NCBI GenBank assembly: GCA_030374765.1
Contig: JARGXX010000013.1
Location: 868,001 to 932,000, forward strand
From: Agarophyton chilense
Taxonomy: Eukaryota; Rhodophyta; Florideophyceae; Gracilariales; Gracilariaceae
DNA length: 64,000 nt
Reading direction: 5' to 3'
This document shows, one piece after another, positions 52,001-59,617 of this stretch (its first letter is position 1; each line of letters opens with the position of its first letter). The position numbers and the translations under genes are program-made. The notes below the pieces were generated by a model. It was not told the DNA's origin. It did no database searches and saw only the letters and a program-made list of their open reading frames with translations.

Positions 52001-53376
52001 TCAATCTTGCTCCGAACCTGTTCCTTAAAGTATCGCTGACATTGCGACGACCTCTCCTTCTCATTTCTCTCAAGCATCCGCACAATAAAGTCCTTGAGTT
52101 GCCCATCGTCTTGCATGCGCAACAAAATATCGATGTCGGACGGCTTTTTCATCCCCTACCTCTTCGCTACGTTGTCTACATCTTCATGATGATCGCGTTC
52201 CCGGAGAGTACCTGCGGCGCTGTCAGAATATATCGCTGATACAGCTTATGAAGGAGATTCAGTCGTCTTTCTCTTCCTGAAAATCATATCACCTCGTTCC
52301 CTAACCGGGCTGCGGATCTTCTTCAAGCGGGACTTTCCCTGCTCTCGAGTTCGATAGATATGACGACGGTGATTCAAGCGATAGTCTTCCAGCATAGTCT
52401 CAGAAACTTCTTTTCCTTGGTAGAGCTCGTAGGCCATAAAAATGTGAACTATACAGCTCCTGATTGCCATCCACCTATAACGCTCGGATAAAGCAGGGCT
52501 GAAGCCGTGCGAAAAACTTCTACCTGGCGCAAACCCTCGATCCGCAGCAAATTCAGCCGCTGTGGATATCACATAGCACCCACAGCTATGTCCATCCTTC
52601 TGCAGCGAGTACAATTTTATGTCAAGCATAAAGTTCTTCTTCGAGAGAACTGCAGAAACCTCGCCATTCAGAAAAGTATATTCAAACGCTCGCTTGAATA
52701 GAAGTAGAACTTGCTCCGGGCATGTCCAGAGTTAACTGTCTCCGAAGAAAATTGTAGGCTTTTTCCTTTTCTTCGACCTACTTCCAGGCGACTTCTGTTT
52801 TACGAGAACCCCCCAATGCTGATTTGAGAGTTTCAAAGAGACTAATACAGTTTGAATGGCGCAGTTGGTGCCCGTAGCATTCTTTGAGAGCGATTTAGAT
52901 AGCGGCTTCAGTATCAGTTTTACAATTTCTTTGGAAGTCATCCGTTCTATCTCTATCCTGTTTGCGTAACCTGTCAGAGATGTGCCTGTGTCACAAAGAC
53001 AGATACAAACTCCTGATTTCGGCTCCATGTTCATCAGAGCAGAAGTGATAAGATCACTGCACAGGTAGGTGGTCCTGTTCGAACTATGAACAAAGGAAAC
53101 AGGACTTGCTTCACGTTCCTCTGCCTCGACAATGTCGTAGTCGTGTCGGTGGACAACTGAAAACCGCAGCTTGGACGATATTAACTGTAGTTTACCATAA
53201 TTTTCCAGATTCTTGTAGAACTCAATACATAGTTTGGAAACACCTTCTTTTCCATGATTTCTACAAAACAGTTCAAAAAAATCTTCTATATCACAGATAA
53301 TGAAAATGTTAGAATAATTAGAACAAAAGGTTTAGAAACAGCCTGTTTTTGATATCTTACTTTTTTTATCATGCAT
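49010..53376 (-). pseudogene. MULE gene: Ulp1-like protease, FAR1-like zinc modules and transposase in one frame
   Basis: Starting at a possible ATG at 53376, one minus-strand frame runs 1,317 codons to 49423 with nine stops and no frameshift. Part 1 is a Ulp1/C48 SUMO-type protease: TYLCSDLITSAL, catalytic His in NQHWGV (52818), Asp in FFGDS (52740), Gln and Cys in LQKDGHSCGCYV (52602, 52584). Part 2, after a linker, is a zinc-binding FAR1/FLYWCH-like module (RLRCAKSKAPTRC ... HNHTP, about 51530-51440). Part 3 is a second such module (LLKCEKYNSKQPGRC ... HNHKP) followed by the MULE DDE core (ISVDCKAVANRFGYPLFTI, MITMDQNVPCINATEKVF, DEWHLNQNQMKNV). Below 49423 the signal changes frame (TEASNSGYWAYILSKKVPFS) and continues across Gypsy-A at 21092-20830. 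Stops: 53332 TAA, 52732 TAA, 52246 TAA, 52156 TAG, 51781 TAA, 51754 TGA, 51064 TAG, 50668 TGA, 49423 TGA. Confidence 0.8.
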
Positions 53377-53575
53377 TTGTTTAGAAAGAGAAAGCGTTTT
53401 CGTAGTGTAGAATCGATATGGAACGTGTAACAAGGAATGAAAGGATTCAGATCTTTCGATACGATACGGATTGGGGTGATGGGAAATACAATATTGAGCG
53501 GCACAGTGAGCTCAGTTTATTGAGCGCCAAAATTGCGCCAAAAGTTTTGAAATATGGCTGGAAAGTGGATGTCAT
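53377..53575. other. MULE 5' flank
   Basis: 200 bp between the possible start codon and the right inverted repeat, the likely promoter and 5' UTR of the MULE gene. Short similarity to the left end (ATTGCGCCA) suggests the inverted repeats once extended further. Confidence 0.45.
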
Positions 53576-53862
53576 CTACATGGCGAGGACTTGGCGCGAG
53601 GTGATTTGGGGAGAAGGAGTTCGAGTTGCGGCCGGCTTGCGCATTGGACGAGGAGAGAGCGAGGACGATGTGGGACGATGTGGACGATGTGTGATTGGCC
53701 TGATACGCATATGCGCAAAGAGCGCCATTCGAGCTCAGAGAGCGCACTCCGAGTTGGGGGCCACGGTGCATTGTACGGTATCTGAAATGCGGCCATAATT
53801 TTAATTGGTCTACATCTAGTCTATTTCATACATACCAGACGTCGTGTATTTTGGCCTTTTGC
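53576..53862 (-). repeat. MULE terminal inverted repeat, right
   Basis: Reverse complement of 19417-19704. Contains the direct repeat GATGTGGGACGATGTGGACG near 53670-53692. Confidence 0.82.
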
Positions 53863-53871
53863 CCGGCTCGC
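53863..53871. repeat. MULE target-site duplication, right copy
   Basis: CCGGCTCGC, equal to 19408-19416. Confidence 0.78.
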
Positions 53872-54075
53872 GTTGGCATGATTCAGGAGTGTACGCGTGT
53901 ACGCGTGTACGCGTGTGGCTTGGTGGCCTCGACGCCTCGTTTCTATCACATCGCGGTGGTCGATTCCGCTTTCCACTGCACATCCGTCTTCATTGCCCTC
54001 GCTCTTCGCCAGCTACACTCACACATCCGCGCCCCTGCTAACCGCTCGCTTCCACCCCAATCCCGCTCCGCAGCA
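53872..54075 (+). promoter_or_regulatory. NEDD8-side half of the split promoter, with 8-bp repeats
   Basis: 204 bp from the MULE border to the NEDD8 ATG. Three tandem GTGTACGC units lie at 53889-53912. Because the MULE end is so close, either the inverted repeat supplies promoter function or transcription starts within these 204 bp. Confidence 0.5.
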
Positions 54076-54315
54076 ATGCTTGTCAAAGTCAAGCTTCTCA
54101 CCGGCAACCAGACCGAAATCGACATTGATCCTACCGACACTATCTGGCGCATTAAGGAGCGTGTCGAGGAGAAGGCCGGCATTGACCCCAAGCAACAGAG
54201 ACTCATCTTCGGCGGCAAACAACTCGCCGATGATCGCGCCGCCAACGAGTACAACATCGAGGGAGGAAGTGTTCTGCATCTCGTCATTGCTCTCAGAGGC
54301 GGCACTGCCTTGTGA
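54076..54315 (+). CDS. NEDD8: NEDD8/RUB1 ubiquitin-like modifier
   Basis: The 79-residue protein is NEDD8, the modifier that activates cullin-RING ubiquitin ligases. It starts [20 protein letters not shown] and has the ubiquitin fold with Lys at the position of NEDD8 Lys48 (GGKQL). It ends [12 protein letters not shown]. Ala at position 72, in place of the Arg of ubiquitin, is the diagnostic NEDD8 residue read by its own E1. The mature end is Gly76; the three-residue tail TAL must be cut by a processing protease. One intronless copy, not a ubiquitin fusion. The start fits the family exactly. An SCF F-box protein, a NEDD8-dependent ligase partner, is encoded about 44 kb away in the window. Confidence 0.93.
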   Translation: MLVKVKLLTGNQTEIDIDPTDTIWRIKERVEEKAGIDPKQQRLIFGGKQLADDRAANEYNIEGGSVLHLVIALRGGTAL

Positions 54316-54728
54316 CATGTGCTTCTGACCTGTGCTTCTTGCCGCGTCCTCCTCACCCCTGTTTTTCGGACATCAAAAACCTAACCTTTTGCGCTCCTTG
54401 CGTGTTCCGCGCTCATTGCGTGTTCTGCGCCCTGTTCGTGTCCTTTTCCGCTTGCACTGGAACATGTACTTGGGGTAGAATGCCGCTCGGGCAAATCCTG
54501 GCTTTGACACCGACAGAGATGGATAGAAAAAGGCCTGTCGAGAAGCGCTCTGCAACATTCCATCTACTTCAAGCCTTGTTTTTTTTTCTTTCGGCTTTTG
54601 GTTACGTGAGCATCGAAATACACTATACCCTCACACTTGATGCTTCTTCCATGATAGAAAACATATAAACTTAGACTCAGTAACTCTTTTACAATTAAAG
54701 CACATCTGTACAGGTCTTGATACGGCGC
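54316..54728. other. Intergenic between convergent genes, no gene seen
   Basis: 0.4 kb between NEDD8 (+) and the CPSF30-like gene (-). It should contain both 3' UTRs. Confidence 0.5.
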
Positions 54729-55430
54729 TCATCTCCGCCCACCGTGCGGCATAGTGCCAGCCGCGGTGGCAAGCATTCCATTCTCGTGAGTGATAAGTCT
54801 AGGTGCAGGCCCTCTCGATCTTCCAAACCCAAACCGGTCAATTCCGTTACTGAACATATCCTCATCATCAGCCGTGCGTGGAATTTCGAAACGGGCGTGC
54901 CCAAACACACAGTCGGGTCCATCCTTACAGAATCCCGCTAAGTAATTCGTACAAGCAACCTTCTTCACGTGACGATGACGGCACTTTGGACCATGGCGAC
55001 AAAAGCCCCTCGCGTAGTACGGACATTCATTCCTCTTTTTCTCTGGATCAACATGACGATACGGGCACTCGTTATTTGAGCACTCGCCGTACTTTGAGAA
55101 AAAGAAACACTCCGGCATTCTGAGGTAGTCAACCGAATGTAAATAGTCACACATGTCCTGCTTCTTGCACAGACCCCGCAGGTAGTGCTTGCATACAATT
55201 AGACGGTCGTTCCTCGCATGTCGCCATTGACAACGTTCTCCACGCGTGCATCCGTTTTCCGAGTAAAAATCTGGGCATAAATCCGTGGACGTTCCCCACG
55301 CTGTTTCGTCTAGTCTGCGAACTTCGTGCAGACCGTTTTCCACCTCGAACTTGAATATTTGCTTTCCGTGCGGAGCAACCTCTGACTCGCCTGGGGTCAA
55401 GCTTTTCCCGATTGCCAATGGAGCAGGCAT
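54729..55430 (-). CDS. CPSF30/Yth1-like CCCH zinc finger protein
   Basis: The 233-residue protein carries five consecutive CCCH zinc fingers (about residues 50-185): CPDFYSENGCTRGERCQWRH, CKHYLRGLCKKQDMCDYLH, CFFFSKYGECSNNECPYRH, CPYYARGFCRHGPKCRHRH and CTNYLAGFCKDGPDCVFGH. Number, spacing and the signature of finger 2 (MCDYLH) and finger 3 (CPYRH) are those of CPSF30/Yth1, the subunit of the cleavage and polyadenylation factor that reads the AAUAAA signal. No C-terminal zinc knuckle (as in animals) or YTH domain (as in plants) is present. I set the start at the ATG at 55430. Confidence 0.9.
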   Translation of the reverse strand: MPAPLAIGKSLTPGESEVAPHGKQIFKFEVENGLHEVRRLDETAWGTSTDLCPDFYSENGCTRGERCQWRHARNDRLIVCKHYLRGLCKKQDMCDYLHSVDYLRMPECFFFSKYGECSNNECPYRHVDPEKKRNECPYYARGFCRHGPKCRHRHVKKVACTNYLAGFCKDGPDCVFGHARFEIPRTADDEDMFSNGIDRFGFGRSRGPAPRLITHENGMLATAAGTMPHGGRR

Positions 55431-57988
55431 CACTTGCTCGTCTTTCGCTTAGTTCGCGAGTGGAAGGCAACCACCGGCGCGAGACGCGGGGACACTTTCG
55501 GAGAACCTAAACCCCTAACAGACGGCCCTCCTCCGCCTGTAGTTGTACAGAGCGCAGAACTGAGCGAAAAGAGGCGACCAGCAGTAATTAAAGACTGCAC
55601 ATGACAAAATGAGCTGTTATTTTCTACTGTATTATTCCTATGATCCTGCAAAAGTGAACGTCTGATTTCAAAGCCCCAAACTTCTACATTGTTCCACGAG
55701 CAAACGTTGGTAACTTTACAAAGCCTGCCATCGTCTGCATCGCGTATTATATTCGTCGAAGGCCATTTCAAGACAGCAGCCGTCAGTACAAGGATAACAC
55801 CGGATTGTGCCAGTATCTTCGTTCATTTACAACGTTTCTCCGGCATATGTAACAGATTTCGACAAGTGTTTCCCGTCGATCGCCGATCGCTTACAGCAAT
55901 CAGTGCGCACTGCAACAAGAACGTGTTGTGCCCTCCTCACTAAAGCACATAGTTATACGTTGCCCTTCAAATGTGATACAAGATAGACGAGGCGTTGGTG
56001 AGAAGTCAGTTTAGCTTCGTCGCTTATAAACTCGGAGGCCACGGGAAAGGTACCGGACTCTTGGTCTAGAACACCGTCTGACCTTTCACTTTTTTTTAGA
56101 TATAGAAAGAATCAGGTGCCAGAGGTGTTGATATTGAGGCACTGGTCAACTGGTCGAGCCTACCCTTCCAGCTTCTCAGCTATGGTCATCCTAAGATCGT
56201 GTCTTGCAACCTTTAAAACGGAAAATGCTTTGCATCCTATCGTATAACTCCCTTGAACCAGCAGGGATTCTTCCATGAATATGAGATACGACCGCCAAGA
56301 ATGTTAACGACCAAGCCGATAATGTATCCCAGAATCAAAGTCGAACAAGAAGCCTGAAGCTGTGGTGGGTATTCATGATATCACCGATATCCGCTTCGCA
56401 TTTACATGGAGACACATGACCTCGCAATCAGTGGTCGAATTTAGTTTCGTACGTGACGCCAACAAAGAAAAACGCACAATCGAATAGAAAGAATTCATGC
56501 CTAAAACGACTGATCGAAGATCTGCATTAATAATTCAGCCGATTACTATTGAAACACTTCAGACAGCTACTATGTGTCCTTTAAGTCGTCGCCAGTTTGA
56601 CTGCAGTCGTCATCCCGATCATCTTTCTCTCAAATCTTAAACGTACGACCCAAAGAAAGAGCGGCCTCATGTTGATCGCCTAATATCTATCGCTGCATTT
56701 TTGATGGTGGCGAACTGGAACTGATGCTACTTTTACTTGATTCCAAACTATACTTTTTTCTCATTCTTCCCTGTACCTGCAGGCTGCAATGTAAAGAGAA
56801 CGAAGTATATTCTCTGCCGTTGCGGAATGCCCACTTCTCTGGTGTGTTTCTCTTCCGTCGTCACTCGGTCCGCTTTGTTCTTGCAAGAAAGCTCTTTCTG
56901 TAGCCTCTCCCTCTCTGGGGCTCAACCCGACCCTGCGCTCATGATTCCTCTTGTGGCAAATCTTCCAAAGACTCACAAACCCTCTGTGACAAGATGTCAC
57001 TTATCCCAGCTGTCTCTTTACCGGGAAAGAAATACTGTAACGGAACTGATTCCTAAATATGCGGAATAAATCCTTATTTATCTCACTCGGCAGAAAGCGT
57101 TTTCCTTTTGCTCCCTTCCAGTATCCGTAACAGTGTCCTAAACGTCCCAAGTTGGCTTGAAGAGCAATGTATTCGGTGAGCACAGCTAGGAAAGAAGCCG
57201 GCAAGATGCGTGAAGTTTAGTAGAATCTGTGATGACCGCTCTCGCCAATGTATGGATACATGATTTATATGTATGGAGGGAGGTGGGAGGAATTCTTGAA
57301 GAAATACAAAAACAGCTTGTGAAACAGATAAGAGAGGCTAATCGACGACGATTCTACGGCCGAAGAATACCAGTATTTGAAACCAGCCATCCATCTCTTT
57401 TCGTTGTTTCCCACATGAAATTATACTATCTCACCTCCAATTGTCATAGACAGGCAATAACGTAGCCCTTCGTTTCTCTCTGTATGTACGAACTTCGTAC
57501 TACGAAGGGTGCGATTAACAGGGTTGATACGAAGCGTACGAAGGATGAGGTATCACCTCAATTCTGGTCGGTGATGGCGAAACTGAACTGCCCTGTCGTG
57601 ATGCCGACGTAGTGTCCTCTGGAACGAGAACATGACGTCAGCATAAATCACGAGTGATGTCCCACCTGGATGGCGATGGCACACCTTTCATGTAGAAAAG
57701 AGTCATTTTTAACTATTCTTGTTGGTATAAATTAGAATGGAATCAACAGACACATAACCAGCGAGTCTGGAACACTAGATACAAAAGGTTAGATGGTTCA
57801 TTCTCAAGGGAATTGCTTAAGCAATATACGAGAAAAGCGCGCTCGGATCTTTGAGCGAAAAACATAACCTCGCAAGCGCAGGCTTCGGACACGTCCCCGT
57901 AGAGTATCTGATTCGCAAGAAGCAGATAACAACAACTGCACAGTGGGGTCTTGATTGCACTACAGCAACATAAATGTAAACCTCCTGG
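55431..57988. other. Intergenic, no gene supported
   Basis: 2.6 kb with only short open frames (for example 56737-57069 from a TTG, and 57232-57465) that I could not link to any family. A compact palindrome-rich patch (TACGAACTTCGTA, then CTACGAAG) lies at 57487-57510. The frame upstream of CPSF30 contains its promoter. Confidence 0.45.
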
Positions 57989-59617
57989 CTATCGCCCATT
58001 CCAGAACAAAAAGGAGTCTAGCCCGTCTTTCAACCACCATCCAAGCAGCCAATCTGTGCCACCGATTGAGAAAGCGCTTCTAACGGGAGTCAACAGTCCC
58101 TGAGCGACTCCAGTGGATACAGCACCAGTGAAGCAACTACAAACGACGCCATCGACAACAATCTCTCCATCAATGGTATGAGGGTTGTACAATCCCCATT
58201 GCCATTCCCTACTCACCCGTAGAACTCTTTCTTCTCCCAACAATCCACGCACGAATTCTCCCTCCTTCACCAATCCAGCGTATCTCATTCTTCCATTCAC
58301 ATACAAATTATGCTCGCTCGATAAGGACAAACTATGGTTTTTGGTACGAATGTGGACAAACTCGGTGTACGCGTCATGGGACCTGTGAGAAAATGTGTAG
58401 ATAGGCGAGTACTTTCCACTAGAGGCCAGTACTTCGTCGCCAACACGTAGCTCTTCCATTTGCACTATAGCCCCATCACTTCGCTGCACTGTCGAAGATG
58501 CAGGGAAACAAGATCGCATCCCTTGTAGAATCGGAGGTACGAACAAGCCACTTCCGTCAGAGTCGCTGCTGCTCTCTCCGGCAGGAGCCGATTCAGTGCT
58601 GCTACTGTCAGTGCCACTAGCGGAAGCCCCGGTGTCCCCACCTTCAACGGCAGAGTCGATGGCCGAAAAATCCGACGGACTTTGGTCTGGTGCAACGGTT
58701 TGATCTCCTGAACCGTCAGCAGTGCCTGCGTCGCTCACGTTCTGTTCCCCCTCACTTGCCGGGTCCGTAGCGGCGAGGGACGAGTCTGCAGAAGCATCTG
58801 CGGCTTCTGGTATGGGGGCTGGTGTCGCATGGGGGGTGGCGCCCGACACTGGGGCGCTTTCGAATTCGGAACCGGCGGGAAGGTCCAGATGATGTTGCTT
58901 GTCTTCCATGATTTGACAATTTCTCCAAATGGTTCTCTCGTCGCACTGAGTAGCCACAAGCATATCTCGTAAAAAGCTTTGAATATCATCACTAATGGCA
59001 ACTTGTGGATTGGTGGGCCAGTCTTCTGCGGCATCACTCCGCTCCCAATTGATCAACTGAGAACATATCGGAACGTCGTTGGAAAGTGACCCAAATGATC
59101 TAATGGACGGCAAGATCTTGCAGACATCATATCTGGCGTGGGCAGGACAATTTCCTCGGGCCTCTGCCCACAGCGCAGGAGAAGAAGGTGAGTGTTGTTT
59201 AGAAAGCTGAGAATAATCGGCGGTTTGCACACCCATGGGAACACAATCACAACATTGCTCGCAGACCGAGTAAAGAAAGTAATCTAACTCATCTCGGGCA
59301 GATTCGTCTCCGTCTTTCAATTGTTGCAAGGCAGCAGCGCGTCTCGTGTCGCAAGGGTTGTCATCGACATACTGCTGCAGCGAGCCAATGCATGTGGAGG
59401 AAGTAGTATCATAAACGCGGTCACACTGCTCGAAAGAACCATCGCGCAAGGTCTCCCGCAACGGGCAGTTGCCACAAATGGAAGGCGGGAGATTAACGGA
59501 AGTGCACTTGACTTCATTGTGAACCGAACTCTTAGCGGCATGGCACGGGAAAAAGGAGCCGCCCGCAACGGCGCGCAGACCTATGGCAAACAGCCATAGA
59601 AGGTGCAGCGCTACCAT
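57989..59617 (-). CDS. Secreted protein with C-terminal Hint domain
   Basis: The 542-residue protein has a signal peptide (MVALHLLWLFAIGLRAVAGG), a Cys-rich extracellular part (about residues 20-245, with ICGNC and CEQCCDC), an acidic Ser/Ala/Pro/Thr-rich linker (about 250-365) and a Hint domain from about 369 (CFPASSTVQRSDGAIVQMEE, then VGDEVLAS and LSLSSEHNLYV) to about 505. Hint domains of hedgehog proteins and inteins cleave the chain in front of the first Cys, releasing the N-terminal part. The first Cys and the S-x-x-H-N block are present. No hedgehog signal domain is seen. After the Hint core the protein ends with Trp/Leu-rich text (TDWLLGWWLKDGLDSFLFW). The first ATG in frame is at 59617. 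Likely an extracellular, self-cleaving wall or surface protein. Confidence 0.75.
   Translation of the reverse strand: MVALHLLWLFAIGLRAVAGGSFFPCHAAKSSVHNEVKCTSVNLPPSICGNCPLRETLRDGSFEQCDRVYDTTSSTCIGSLQQYVDDNPCDTRRAAALQQLKDGDESARDELDYFLYSVCEQCCDCVPMGVQTADYSQLSKQHSPSSPALWAEARGNCPAHARYDVCKILPSIRSFGSLSNDVPICSQLINWERSDAAEDWPTNPQVAISDDIQSFLRDMLVATQCDERTIWRNCQIMEDKQHHLDLPAGSEFESAPVSGATPHATPAPIPEAADASADSSLAATDPASEGEQNVSDAGTADGSGDQTVAPDQSPSDFSAIDSAVEGGDTGASASGTDSSSTESAPAGESSSDSDGSGLFVPPILQGMRSCFPASSTVQRSDGAIVQMEELRVGDEVLASSGKYSPIYTFSHRSHDAYTEFVHIRTKNHSLSLSSEHNLYVNGRMRYAGLVKEGEFVRGLLGEERVLRVSREWQWGLYNPHTIDGEIVVDGVVCSCFTGAVSTGVAQGLLTPVRSAFSIGGTDWLLGWWLKDGLDSFLFWNGR

Larger units (their letters stand above)
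19417..53862 (-). mobile_element. Mutator-like element (MULE), outer shell of nested stack
   Basis: The element is bounded by inverted repeats (19417-19704 and 53576-53862) and a 9-bp target duplication. Its own sequence is 19417-21092 plus 49010-53862, about 6.5 kb; the rest is later insertions. The gene reads on the minus strand from about 53376 to 20830 and encodes Ulp1-like protease, zinc-binding and MULE transposase domains. The transposase is broken by stops, frameshifts and the Gypsy-A insertion, so this copy cannot move itself, though its ends might still respond to a transposase supplied elsewhere. Confidence 0.8.

Noticed and set aside
30182-53376. Idea that frequent TAG/TAA/TGA codons are read through or reassigned
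   Set aside because: Host genes in the window end normally at the same three codons, and frameshifts and lost catalytic residues show decay.
57232-57465. 77-codon plus-strand open frame
   Set aside because: It has an ATG, but no similarity or supporting context; left uncalled.
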